DNA of 64,000 nt, from the NCBI RefSeq assembly GCF_004322705.1, contig NZ_SIZZ01000001.1, positions 1,674,001 through 1,738,000 of the forward strand, in the 5' to 3' direction. A program made the translations under genes and the position numbers. The DNA comes from Dyella terrae (lineage in GTDB: Bacteria; Pseudomonadota; Gammaproteobacteria; Xanthomonadales; Rhodanobacteraceae). Shown in pieces: positions 45,293 to 56,170 of this stretch; the first letter of the stretch is position 1, and every line of letters begins with the position of its first letter. The notes under the pieces were generated by a model. The model searched no databases and was not told where the DNA came from. It was given only the letters and a program-made list of their open reading frames with translations.

Positions 45293-46390
45293 ATGTTCGA
45301 ATGGTGGTCGCATACGGTTAGCTGGTTGAGCGCGCACGGCATCGTGCCGCTGCTCACCTTCCTGCATCTCAACGGCCTGGCCGGCGATCCGGACGAAATC
45401 TCCGAGTCGCTGATGATCGCCGCGCTGCAGATCGGCATTATCGCCTTCCTGTTTCGCCCGCTGGAAAGCCTGCTGCCTGCCGAAAAATGGCAGGACCGCC
45501 GCCTCACCAAGGTGGACATGCAGTACACGCTGCTGATGCTGCTGGGTATCTTCCCGCTCTTCAGTTACCTGATCCTCACGCCCATCAGCAACTACTTCGG
45601 CGGTGGCGGCGACAGCGGTGGCGACGAAGGGCTGTTCAGCATTACGCGCTGGATTCCCGCGCTCAACGATCATCCGCTCGCCTTGTTCGTCGTCTACTAC
45701 GTCATCTACGACCTGGTCTATTACTGGATGCATCGATTGCAACATGCGCTGCCATGGTGGTGGGCGCTGCACAGCATGCATCACAGCCAGCGGCAGATGA
45801 GTTGCTGGACCAACGATCGAGGCAGCCTCGTCGACGGCTTCCTGCAGTCGATGGTGCTGGCTGTCGTGGGTCTGGCGATCGGCGTTGCGCCGACGGAATT
45901 CGCATGGCTGATGCTGCTGGGCGAACTGGTGCAGAACTTCTCGCACGCCAACGTGCGCATCGGTTTTGGCCCTGTGTTCGGTCGCATGTTCGTCGATCCG
46001 AAGTTCCATCGCCTGCATCACATGCTGGTCGATCCCGAGCGACCCGGTCTGCACAACTGCAATTTCGGGCAGGTGTTTTCCTTGTGGGATGTGATTTTTG
46101 GCACGGCGCTTTATGGCATGGCGCCGCGTCCGACGGGTGTCGGCGATCCCACGGTGGATGCGGATAACGACCGCGGGTTGGTCGGGCTGCACTGGGCAGC
46201 ATTCCGGCGCTTCCTCGGCGCAGTCACCCGACCGTCAGGGTGGAAACTGGGTGAGGTCGCATTCGGTCCAGACTACGAACCGATACCGGTCGATCAATGG
46301 GACGTGCATGGCGTGGGGCATCACGCGCCTGTTTCGACTACGCCTGCCGACGTCAAGGTTGACGCAGTGCGCGAAGGCGCCGCGGGATAG
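45293..46390 (+). CDS. Sterol desaturase/fatty acid hydroxylase family membrane protein
   Basis: 365 residues from ATG 45293, with GGAAG 6 nt upstream. Di-iron membrane hydroxylase with four or five helices. His clusters: YYWMHRLQHALPWWWALHSMHHSQ (H-x3-H and H-x2-HH) and KFHRLHHMLVDPERPGLHNCNFG. GLHNCNFGQVFSLWDVIFGT is the family's C-terminal block. It would hydroxylate or desaturate a lipid in the inner membrane; the substrate is not known. It is followed by its own terminator. Confidence 0.92.
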   Translation: MFEWWSHTVSWLSAHGIVPLLTFLHLNGLAGDPDEISESLMIAALQIGIIAFLFRPLESLLPAEKWQDRRLTKVDMQYTLLMLLGIFPLFSYLILTPISNYFGGGGDSGGDEGLFSITRWIPALNDHPLALFVVYYVIYDLVYYWMHRLQHALPWWWALHSMHHSQRQMSCWTNDRGSLVDGFLQSMVLAVVGLAIGVAPTEFAWLMLLGELVQNFSHANVRIGFGPVFGRMFVDPKFHRLHHMLVDPERPGLHNCNFGQVFSLWDVIFGTALYGMAPRPTGVGDPTVDADNDRGLVGLHWAAFRRFLGAVTRPSGWKLGEVAFGPDYEPIPVDQWDVHGVGHHAPVSTTPADVKVDAVREGAAG

Positions 46391-46462
46391 CTGGAGCGAC
46401 GCTTTACCCTCCTGCGCTTCTGCTCCCGGTGATGCGCGAATCGCAAGTCGTTCACTGAACAA

Positions 46463-46492
46463 CCGTCAGGCGCGCCTGACGGCTTTTTTTTT
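46463..46492 (+). terminator. Rho-independent terminator after the hydroxylase
   Basis: 8-bp stem CCGTCAGG/CCTGACGG with loop CGCG and a nine-T tract. It lies 72 bp after the stop. Confidence 0.93.
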
Positions 46493-46571
46493 GCGGGCAT
46501 GGATCGACTCCCTGGTGAGGGAGGACAGCCTCAACTCACTGATCAACCACTGGCAGTCTCCGTCGCCCCAT

Positions 46572-46601
46572 AAAAAAACCGCCGGGCAAGCCCGGCGGTT
46601 T
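46572..46601 (-). terminator. Rho-independent terminator of the TonB receptor gene
   Basis: 12-bp perfect stem AAACCGCCGGGC/GCCCGGCGGTTT with a 2-nt loop, and a T-run on the minus strand. Confidence 0.93.
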
Positions 46602-46627
46602 CTTCATAACTAACCCAACAACTTCGA

Positions 46628-49600
46628 TTAGAAGTCGTACGTCACGCCGAAGCGGACATAACGGGCCGGCTGGGTGGTGATCGGACGCATGAAGCTCTTC
46701 GACGTCGAGATGCCGTAGTACTGCGTCACCTTCTGACTGTTGAACACGTTGTAGATCATCACGTTGAAGCCCAGCTTCTTGTCCGCCCAATCCGGACGGT
46801 ACTCGGCGCTGAGGTCGAGGCGATAGGTCCACGGCGTGCGCTTCTCGCCCGGGATGGACGGCTCGCCACCACAGAAGTGGTAGTACGGACCGTAACCCAG
46901 ACCCGGGAAGGTGCCGTCCGGACCATAGGCACCGAGGCACTGGATCGGCGCACCGGAAGCAATGGCGACGTTACCCGACAGCATCCACTCCGGAGCAATC
47001 TGGTACGAACCGTACGCCTTGATCTGGTGGCGACGATCGTTGGCCAGCGCGCCATTGGCGTAGTCCATGATCGAAGCGTAGTCCCAGTCCATCGTGGCCG
47101 ACACGTCGGCCTGGCCGATGTCCGAACGGACCTGGCCTTCGGAGTTACCGAAGCTGTGCGACCACAGGTAGTCGACCTTGCCGTACCACTTGCCGTCGAA
47201 CGGATGCTCGAGGTACAGGTCCAGGCCGTAGTACTTGCGCTTCATCGTGGTGTTGAAGCCGAAGTCCTTCTTCCAGTCCATCGGGACTTCGTAGTAACCA
47301 CCAGCAAGCTTCGGCACGTAGAACGTGGCGCTCTTGCCAGGGTTGATCAGGATCGAGCCGGGGATCTGACCCGGATCGTACGAGTTGGGGTCGATGCCCA
47401 TCTCGTTCATCTTCTGCAGGATCGACGGGCTGTCGGCGATGTCGTCGATCGCGTTACGCAGCTTGCGGAACGTGGCCTTGGCACCGTAGTTGAAGCTGTC
47501 GTTGAGCTTCTTGTCGAAGCCCAGGATGAACTCGTCCTGGTACTCGGACTTCAGGTCCTTGGCGGACGACAGCTTCGGATCGCGCGGCTGGCCGTATTCG
47601 CCGTTCGCGGAGAACGGAGCGTCGGCACCCAGGCTGGTGGCGATCGGGGTCAGGCCCGTCGGAGCACCGTTCGCGTCGATACCCGTGTAGGTGTAGTACT
47701 GACGGGTGTACAGCGAGGAACCGGCGGAGCGCAGGGCCACGCTGGTCGGCATCGCGAGGTAGTAACGACCGGCATTACCGTAGACCTTGAAGCTGGAGTC
47801 GCCGTTGACGTCCCAGCTGAAGCCCACGCGCGGAGCCCACTGCGGCTTGGTCAGGCGCAGGTACGGCTCGCCGGCGGCGCTGTAGTTGGTGAACTGGTCA
47901 TTACGCAGACCCAGCTTGACCATCCAGCGATCGTTGATCTGCCAGGTGTCTTCGATGTACTGCGCACGCTGCGCCACGCGGACCGAGGCGTTGTCGTGGT
48001 AGCGGTACTTGGCGACGTAGTAACCCGTCTCGCCGCCCGGCTGCGAGCCGGTGTTGGCAACCCACGGGAAGTTGTGCCAGTCAGCGCCGTTGTTGGTCGT
48101 GCCCGGGCCACCGATGATGAACGTACCCGGATCCTCGACCGCGTTGTATTCCCAGGCGTAGCCCAGGCCGTTGGACGGGAACATGGTGCCGGCGTCGGTG
48201 TTGCGCACGTCCTGGTTGTCGATACCAGCCGTGAGGGTGTGATCGCCGAGCTTGTAGCTCAGGTCAACGCGCAGGTTGGTGTTGGTCGACTTGTGGCCCG
48301 GCAGGCTGATCGTCGAGGTGGTCTGCGGACCGGTGATCGGTCGACCGCCATTCAGATCGGGGTTCTGCTGGTCACCCTGGAACACGTAGGCGTTCTGGGT
48401 GTCGTAGTCGGGCGTGTAGCTGTAGTACGTGCCCTTCATCTTGCCGTACATGACCGACAGGGTCAGGTCATCGGTGATGTAGCTGGTGAACTTACCCGAG
48501 TACAGGTTGGCGCCGTTCTTGACCTGGGTGTCGCGGTTGGCGAATGCACCGTTGGTCAGCGTGGCGTAGTCGAACTGGTTCAGCACGCCGGAGTACGAGG
48601 ACTTGCTCGAAGCGCTCGTGATTTCCAGGATGTTGCTGTCGGTGATGTTCCAGTCCAGCTTGGCGTAGTACTTCGGGCTGTCGATCTTCGACACGTTGGT
48701 GCGCGGAGCGGTGTCCGGACCGGTACCGGCGGCGGTATTGCTCAGGCTGGCGCCCTTGCCTTCCTGACGCTGGCCTTCGACGGCGGCGAAGAAGAACAGC
48801 TTGTCCTTGATCAGCGGGCCGCCAACGTAGGCGTCGACCGTGGTCGTCCAGGACTTGTTGTCATTGCGGAACTGGCGCATGCCATTCGGCGAGCCGTCCT
48901 TCTTGACGTAGTAGTAGTTCTTCGGGTCGGACTGACCACCGATCGGGGTCCACAGCACCTGGCCACCGAAGTGCCATTCATTGGTACCGCGCTTGCCGAC
49001 CTGGCTGATCACGCCACCGTCCGAACGACCGTAAGCAGCGCTGTAGCCGCCCTGCAGGATTTCCTGCTGGTCGATCGCGCCGTACGGCAGGCTCAGACCA
49101 CCGAAGCCGCTCAGCGGATCGGTCGTGTTGAAGCCGTTGATGTAGTAGGCGTTCTCAGTGACGGACGAACCGCCGAACGACACCACCGGGCCACCGAGGT
49201 TGCCGCTGAAGTAACCCGAACCCTGGACCACGCCCGGAGCCAGCAGCGCAATGGCTTCGGCGCTACGAGCGAGCGGCAGGCGAGCGAGCTGCTCGGAGGT
49301 GATGACCGTGCGCGAATCGACACCGGTCACATCGATGGCCGGCAGCGCGTTGGCGGTGACGGTCACGGCGGACAGGGACGAAGCATTGGCGGCCGAAGCA
49401 AAGGACACGTCGGTCGACGAACCGACCTTGATCGAGACGTCCTTGCGGGTATCGACTGCCGCGCCACCCTTCTGCAGGGTCACGGAGTAGTTGCCCACCG
49501 GCAGGTTGTTGACGGAGTAACGACCGGACGCATCCACCTGCACCTGACGGGTCAGACCCGTGGCGCTGGTGACGGTGACGGTGTCGCCCGCTTCAGCCTG

Positions 49601-49720
49601 GCCGATGATGTTGCCGGTGGTGGACTGGGCAAAGGCCGTTCCGGTCATGCCCAGAGCCAGCGCAGCCGCCAAGGCGGTATGACGCAGCGCATACGCGCGA
49701 TTCAACGAACGAAAACTCAT
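46628..49720 (-). CDS. Oar-like TonB-dependent outer-membrane receptor
   Basis: 1030 residues. Signal peptide ends TAFAQS. Residues about 35-110 are a carboxypeptidase-regulatory-like beta domain (VTVTSATGLTRQVQVDASGRYSVNNLP); then the plug with SRTVITSEQLARLPLARSAEAIALLAPGV and GGPVVSFGGSSVTENAYYINGFNTTDPLSG, and a 22-strand barrel ending in RFGVTYDF with the terminal Phe recognised by BamA. This is the Oar type common in Xanthomonadales, with functions in adhesion or uptake of large substrates. The C-terminus and plug are complete. It has its own promoter and terminator, so is monocistronic apart from a leader ORF. Confidence 0.95.
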   Translation of the reverse strand: MSFRSLNRAYALRHTALAAALALGMTGTAFAQSTTGNIIGQAEAGDTVTVTSATGLTRQVQVDASGRYSVNNLPVGNYSVTLQKGGAAVDTRKDVSIKVGSSTDVSFASAANASSLSAVTVTANALPAIDVTGVDSRTVITSEQLARLPLARSAEAIALLAPGVVQGSGYFSGNLGGPVVSFGGSSVTENAYYINGFNTTDPLSGFGGLSLPYGAIDQQEILQGGYSAAYGRSDGGVISQVGKRGTNEWHFGGQVLWTPIGGQSDPKNYYYVKKDGSPNGMRQFRNDNKSWTTTVDAYVGGPLIKDKLFFFAAVEGQRQEGKGASLSNTAAGTGPDTAPRTNVSKIDSPKYYAKLDWNITDSNILEITSASSKSSYSGVLNQFDYATLTNGAFANRDTQVKNGANLYSGKFTSYITDDLTLSVMYGKMKGTYYSYTPDYDTQNAYVFQGDQQNPDLNGGRPITGPQTTSTISLPGHKSTNTNLRVDLSYKLGDHTLTAGIDNQDVRNTDAGTMFPSNGLGYAWEYNAVEDPGTFIIGGPGTTNNGADWHNFPWVANTGSQPGGETGYYVAKYRYHDNASVRVAQRAQYIEDTWQINDRWMVKLGLRNDQFTNYSAAGEPYLRLTKPQWAPRVGFSWDVNGDSSFKVYGNAGRYYLAMPTSVALRSAGSSLYTRQYYTYTGIDANGAPTGLTPIATSLGADAPFSANGEYGQPRDPKLSSAKDLKSEYQDEFILGFDKKLNDSFNYGAKATFRKLRNAIDDIADSPSILQKMNEMGIDPNSYDPGQIPGSILINPGKSATFYVPKLAGGYYEVPMDWKKDFGFNTTMKRKYYGLDLYLEHPFDGKWYGKVDYLWSHSFGNSEGQVRSDIGQADVSATMDWDYASIMDYANGALANDRRHQIKAYGSYQIAPEWMLSGNVAIASGAPIQCLGAYGPDGTFPGLGYGPYYHFCGGEPSIPGEKRTPWTYRLDLSAEYRPDWADKKLGFNVMIYNVFNSQKVTQYYGISTSKSFMRPITTQPARYVRFGVTYDF

Positions 49721-49818
49721 TTGGATCTCCCCGAAAAGCCCACTGGGGGGTGGGCAAAATTAAGCAAAACCGCATACCGCACTGCGATACGCAGCAGGCC
49801 AAACTTCTGCAAAGTCAT
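49717..49818 (-). CDS. Candidate 33-residue leader ORF overlapping the TonB receptor start
   Basis: Open frame MTLQKFGLLRIAVRYAVLLN... of 33 codons whose TGA shares bases with the receptor's ATG (ATGA). The frame stays open upstream to 49962. No clear SD precedes this ATG. It may couple translation to the receptor, or be a chance frame; the overlap is the only support. Confidence 0.3.
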   Translation of the reverse strand: MTLQKFGLLRIAVRYAVLLNFAHPPVGFSGRSK

Positions 49819-50228
49819 GCGTCTGAAAGGAATCCCCCTTTGCAGACCACCCTCTGCATGCCCCGCCAGGACCACGACTTCTTGCGGCCCCAATCGGGAC
49901 CAAATCAGTCTGTCGTTGAACTGTCGTGACAGGAACATTCCGAACATAAGACGGTCGCTCACGAGAAGTCAACAATTAATTAATGAAACCCGTAATCTCG
50001 CGGGTTCCGAGCGCCATAACCCACGATTTGGCACCCGGGTAATTACGAATCAACGTATTGAGGCACTCATTGCGTCGCGTATTTTTGCCGTAAGAACATG
50101 CGACTAGGCCTTACTGATGGCCTATGACTTTCAGCACTTCACGCGGCGGTCACGCAAAAGTGTGTTACCCGCAAGTCAATGTCTTTTGGGAAAGAATCCG
50201 ATTACCTGGTGATTTTCCCGATCGCAAT
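49721..50228. other. Long intergenic/leader region between secF and the TonB receptor
   Basis: About 500 bp of lower GC than its surroundings. It holds a sigma-70-type promoter for the receptor, an untranslated leader of about 215 nt, and a small leader frame. GGGGAGA about 6 nt before 49720 is a good ribosome binding site. Nothing else is recognised in the 250 bp between the promoter and the secF terminator. Confidence 0.6.
49943..49972 (-). promoter_or_regulatory. Putative promoter of the TonB receptor
   Basis: On the minus strand: -35 TTGACT at 49967-49972, 18-bp spacer, -10 TATGTT at 49943-49948, with an AT-rich stretch (ATTAATTAATTG) immediately upstream like an UP element. Confidence 0.5.
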
Positions 50229-50259
50229 AAAAAACGGCCCGGAATAATCCGGGCCGTTT
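50229..50259 (-). terminator. Rho-independent terminator of the secDF transcript
   Basis: 11-bp stem AAACGGCCCGG/CCGGGCCGTTT, 6-nt loop, T-tract on the minus strand. It lies 27 bp after the secF stop. Confidence 0.93.
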
Positions 50260-50285
50260 CTAAATATCGAGCGGTGAGGCCCTGA

Positions 50286-51242
50286 TCAGGGCCGGCGCGC
50301 CAGCTCGGGATTTTCCTTGGTCTGCGGCATCAGGTCCTTCTTGGACACGCCCAGCCACAACAGGATCGGGCTGGCCACGAAGATCGAGGACAGCGTACCG
50401 ACCACGATGCCGATGAGCATGGTGACGGCAAAGCCGTGAACCACGGGGCCACCGATGAAGTACAGGGCCGCCATGGTGATGCCGGTGAACAATGACGTGA
50501 TGATCGTTCGCGACAGCGTGGTGTTGATCGAACGATTGAGCACGTCCACCGGCTCGGCCTTGCGGGCGAGGCGAAACAGTTCGCGGATACGGTCGAACAC
50601 CACCACCTTGTCGTTGATCGAATAACCGATCACCGCCAGCACCGAGGCCAGCACGGTCAGGTCGAACTCACGCTTCATCAGCACCAGGATGCCCAGCGTC
50701 AGCAGGACGTCGTGCACTTCGGTCGCCAGTGCGGCGATGGCGAAGCGGCGTTCGAAACGGATCCACAGGTAGAGGCCGATGCCGACGATGACGAAGATGG
50801 CCGCAATCACGCCATCGCTGCGCAGCTCGTCACCGACCTGGGAGCTCACGGAGGAGCGGCTCTTGATCGAGGCATCGGCACGCGAGGCGTGCAGGGCCTT
50901 GCCGATCACGTCGGAGACCTTGTCCAGGTTCACCTTGCCGCCATCGTCCATCATCGCCTGCGTGGGCTGCAGGCGGATGGAGACTTCCCTGGTGCCGCCC
51001 AGGCTCTGCACCACGGCGTGCTCCATGCCCGCCTTGGCGAGTGCTTCACGCACGTCGCCGATCGCTACCGGCTGCGTGTAGGCCACTTCGGCGGAAACGC
51101 CGCCGGTGAAGTCCAGGCCGTAATCCAGGCCGCGCGTGGCGATCAGGACGATAGACGCGAGCATCAGCAGCACGGCGAGGCCGATGCTGAACTTGCGCAT
51201 GCCCAGGAAGTTGATGTTGCTGTTGTGGTTGAAGATTTCCAT
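50286..51242 (-). CDS. secF: Protein translocase subunit SecF
   Basis: 318 residues from ATG 51242. With SecD it uses the proton gradient to pull proteins out of the SecYEG channel. Six helices; the N-terminal part has GLDYGLDFTGGVSAEVAY, the periplasmic region about 45-150, and the family core YSINDKVVVFDRIRELF and RTIITSLFTGITMAALYFIGG. Begins 16 nt after the secD stop. Ends KENPELARRP. Confidence 0.97.
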   Translation of the reverse strand: MEIFNHNSNINFLGMRKFSIGLAVLLMLASIVLIATRGLDYGLDFTGGVSAEVAYTQPVAIGDVREALAKAGMEHAVVQSLGGTREVSIRLQPTQAMMDDGGKVNLDKVSDVIGKALHASRADASIKSRSSVSSQVGDELRSDGVIAAIFVIVGIGLYLWIRFERRFAIAALATEVHDVLLTLGILVLMKREFDLTVLASVLAVIGYSINDKVVVFDRIRELFRLARKAEPVDVLNRSINTTLSRTIITSLFTGITMAALYFIGGPVVHGFAVTMLIGIVVGTLSSIFVASPILLWLGVSKKDLMPQTKENPELARRP

Positions 51243-51258
51243 GTGTGTCTGTTCCTCT

Positions 51259-53130
51259 TCAGACCGACAGCGTCTTGAGCTTGCGACCGTGATGAATCGC
51301 CGCCGTGATGGCATGCGTCACCGTCACCGAGGTGAACATCGAGGTCAGGATGCCGATCAGCAGCGTGACGCCGAAGCCCTTGATCGGGCCCGAGCCCATC
51401 GTGGTCAGGGCGAGCGCGGCAATCAGGTGGGTCACGTTGGCGTCGAGAATGGTCGCCCACGCCTTGTCGTAACCGGCGCGGATCGACGCATGCGGCGACG
51501 AACCGTTGCGCAGTTCCTCACGCACGCGTTCGCAGATCAGCACGTTGGCGTCGATCGCCATACCCAGGGTCAGCACGATACCGGCGATGCCCGGCATGGT
51601 GAGCGTCACGCCCACCGCCGACATCACAGCGACCAGCAGCACCAGGTTGAAAAACAGCGCCACGTCGGCGACGAGGCCGAAGAGCTTGTAGTAGATCGCC
51701 GCGGCCAGCAGCACCAGGCCCAGGCCGATCAGCACGGCGTTGAGTCCCTTGGAGATGTTGTCCTGACCCAGGCTCGGTCCGATCACGCGCTCCTCGACGA
51801 TGTCGATCGGAGCAGCCAGCGAACCGCCTTTCAGCAACAGCGCCAGCTCGGAGGCTTCCTTGGTGCTGGCCAGGCCCGTGGTCTGGAAATTCTTGCCGAA
51901 CACACCCTGCACGGTGGCGTAGCTGATCACCTCTTCGGTGATCTTGGGCGTACGCACTTCCTTGCCATCGACCAGCTTGGTCTCGAACACGCGCTCGACG
52001 TAGACCACGCCCATCGGCTTGCCGACATTGGCGCTGGTGTAGTCGAGCATCTTCTTGGCGCCGGCGGCGCTCAGCGTGACGTCCACCTTGGGGCGGCCCG
52101 ACTGCTGATCGACACCGGAAGCGGCGTCGGCCAGTTCGTCACCGGTGACGATGACCTTCTTGCTCAGCAGGTAGGGCTCGCCCTGGCGACCCTTGTACAG
52201 GCGGGCATCCGGCGGGATGTTGCCGGTACGGGCGGCTTCGATGGCCTGCTGCGGCTGGCCGTAGCCGCCACGGTATTCCAGCGTGGCAACGGCGCCGATC
52301 AGCTTCTTGGCCTCGGCCGTATCCTGCACGCCGGCCAGCTCGACGATGATGCGGCTGTCGCCCTGCTGCTGGATGATCGGCTCGGACACGCCCAGTGCGT
52401 TGATACGGTTACGCAGCGTGCCAAGGTTCTGGCGCACGGCGTTGAGCGAAAGCTCGCGGATCTTGTTCGGACGCAGCAGCGCATTGAGCACGTAGCGGTC
52501 GCCAGTGCTGGCGCCATCCTGCGTGGCGAGGTCCGGGTATTCCTGCGCAATGGCGTTGCCCGCTGCAGTGCGGTCTTCGGCAGAACGAAGGATGATCGAC
52601 ACGCCCTGGCCACGCACCGAGTTGCGCGCGACGGAGTCGTAACGAATGTTCTTTTCGCGCAGCATGCTGCGGATGTCATCCGCGTAGCGCGTTTCCTGCT
52701 TGTCGATCACGTCGTTCTGGTCCACTTCCATCAGGAAGTGCACGCCACCCTGCAAGTCCAGGCCCAGCGGCATGGAACGCGCGCCGATGGACGTGAGCCA
52801 GGACGGCACCGTCGACTTGAGGTTGAACGCCACCGTGTAGTCGTCGCCCAGGGCCGCCTTGATGGCGTCCGATGCGCTCTTCTGCACGTCGCCATTGGCG
52901 AAGCTCGCCAGCACGTGGTCCTTGGCGATCTCGATGTTCGAGTAGGCGACATTCTGCTGCTTGAGGGCAGCGATCACCTTCTGCTCGAGCGCCTGGTCCA
53001 CCACGCCATTGCGATTGGCCGTGACCTGCACGGCGGGCACCGGCATGAACACATTGGGCAACGCGTAGATGATGCCGACCACCAACACTATGGCGACCAG
53101 CGCGTATTTCCAGCGAGGAAAATCACTCAT
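51259..53130 (-). CDS. secD: Protein translocase subunit SecD
   Basis: 623 residues from ATG 53130. First helix at about 7-28, a large periplasmic P1 domain (starting LDLQGGVHFLMEVD), then five C-terminal helices. Hallmarks: MPGIAGIVLTLGMAIDANVLICERVREELRNG and GSGPIKGFGVTLLIGILTSMFTSVTVT. Periplasmic export motor subunit, translated with SecF (16-nt gap) and just downstream of yajC. Confidence 0.97.
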   Translation of the reverse strand: MSDFPRWKYALVAIVLVVGIIYALPNVFMPVPAVQVTANRNGVVDQALEQKVIAALKQQNVAYSNIEIAKDHVLASFANGDVQKSASDAIKAALGDDYTVAFNLKSTVPSWLTSIGARSMPLGLDLQGGVHFLMEVDQNDVIDKQETRYADDIRSMLREKNIRYDSVARNSVRGQGVSIILRSAEDRTAAGNAIAQEYPDLATQDGASTGDRYVLNALLRPNKIRELSLNAVRQNLGTLRNRINALGVSEPIIQQQGDSRIIVELAGVQDTAEAKKLIGAVATLEYRGGYGQPQQAIEAARTGNIPPDARLYKGRQGEPYLLSKKVIVTGDELADAASGVDQQSGRPKVDVTLSAAGAKKMLDYTSANVGKPMGVVYVERVFETKLVDGKEVRTPKITEEVISYATVQGVFGKNFQTTGLASTKEASELALLLKGGSLAAPIDIVEERVIGPSLGQDNISKGLNAVLIGLGLVLLAAAIYYKLFGLVADVALFFNLVLLVAVMSAVGVTLTMPGIAGIVLTLGMAIDANVLICERVREELRNGSSPHASIRAGYDKAWATILDANVTHLIAALALTTMGSGPIKGFGVTLLIGILTSMFTSVTVTHAITAAIHHGRKLKTLSV

Positions 53131-53216
53131 GCCTTGCATCCGTCAATGCCGCGGCCTGAGGCCACGGCGGTAGCGTTTTCTTCAAAGAGATACGGGGCCC
53201 CTCGCCCCGTACCGAA

Positions 53217-53561
53217 TCAGGACGTCTTCAGCGTGCCCTTGGGCAGCACCTGCGACACGGCGCCCTTCTGCACCTTGATCTTCACGTTCGGAGCGATCTC
53301 GACGGTGAGGAACGACTCGCCCACTTCGTCGACGCGACCGGCGATGCCGCCATTGGTCACCACTTCGTCGCCCTTCGACAGCGCGGAGACCATGTTGCGG
53401 TGCTCCTTCTGGCGCTTCATCTGCGGGCGGATCATGAGGAAGTAGAACACCGCAAAGAGCACGATCAGCGGCAGGAAGGTCATGATCGGGTTCGGCGCGG
53501 CAGCACCACCCGCAGCAGGAGCGGCCTGGGCGATCAGGAAGGAGGTCGGAAGATTCATCAT
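53217..53561 (-). CDS. yajC: Sec translocase accessory protein YajC
   Basis: 114 residues from ATG 53561; an ATG one codon later and a TTG at 53573 are also possible. One membrane helix (FLPLIVLFAVFYFLMIRPQMKRQKEH) with the hallmark IRPQ-KRQKEH, then a cytosolic domain with GDEVVTNGGIAGRVDEVGESFLTVEIAPNVKIKVQK. Part of the SecDF-YajC-YidC holotranslocon; precedes secD by 86 bp. Confidence 0.96.
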   Translation of the reverse strand: MMNLPTSFLIAQAAPAAGGAAAPNPIMTFLPLIVLFAVFYFLMIRPQMKRQKEHRNMVSALSKGDEVVTNGGIAGRVDEVGESFLTVEIAPNVKIKVQKGAVSQVLPKGTLKTS

Positions 53562-53573
53562 CTTGTCTCGCAA

Positions 53574-53873
53574 ATAGCGGCATTCAAAGGAATTTCCCCC
53601 GAACGCCTGATAAAAGGTCTTGGATTATGCCATGCCCCCCGGGGCCTTAGCACGGCGCCTTAAGGCAATGTGAAGGCAATCCGACCAAGCTTATGGCGGG
53701 TGATCGGGTCAGATGCAAGGGCGCGTCACACATTCTCGCCCGACCCGGGGCTGGGACCGCAGGATCCCGCAGAGGTTCTCACGGGCCTTGCGACCGCGGG
53801 TCGAACCGGGCCCCAACGCGCAGCGGCCGGTCCGGAGGGCTTCACGCGGGGAGACGCAGGGCCGAGCCCTTCC
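53574..53873. other. Gap of 300 bp between tgt and yajC
   Basis: No gene seen. A possible minus-strand -10 element CATAAT lies at 53624-53629, about 60 nt before yajC, with no clear -35. Very GC-rich inverted segments (GGGCC...GGCCC, TCCC...GGGA) around 53740-53830 could fold in the transcript, but I cannot rank them. Confidence 0.4.
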
Positions 53874-56098
<2,225 letters not shown>

Positions 56099-56170
56099 GG
56101 CAGGACTCGGCGGCGGCGCGGTGCGCGGCGGTAACGGGCCATTATCCCGCACCGCCGCGCGAACGGCACC

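Noticed and set aside
46877-50107. 1076-codon open frame on the plus strand, opposite the TonB receptor
   Set aside because: It mirrors the receptor codon by codon, with low-complexity Val/Arg/Gly/Asp content and no motif. The receptor has a signal peptide, plug, barrel and terminator.
53780-53830. tRNA-like T-arm (GGTTCGACC on the minus strand) between tgt and yajC
   Set aside because: The flanking bases do not form T, anticodon and acceptor stems of normal length and no 3' CCA context is seen.
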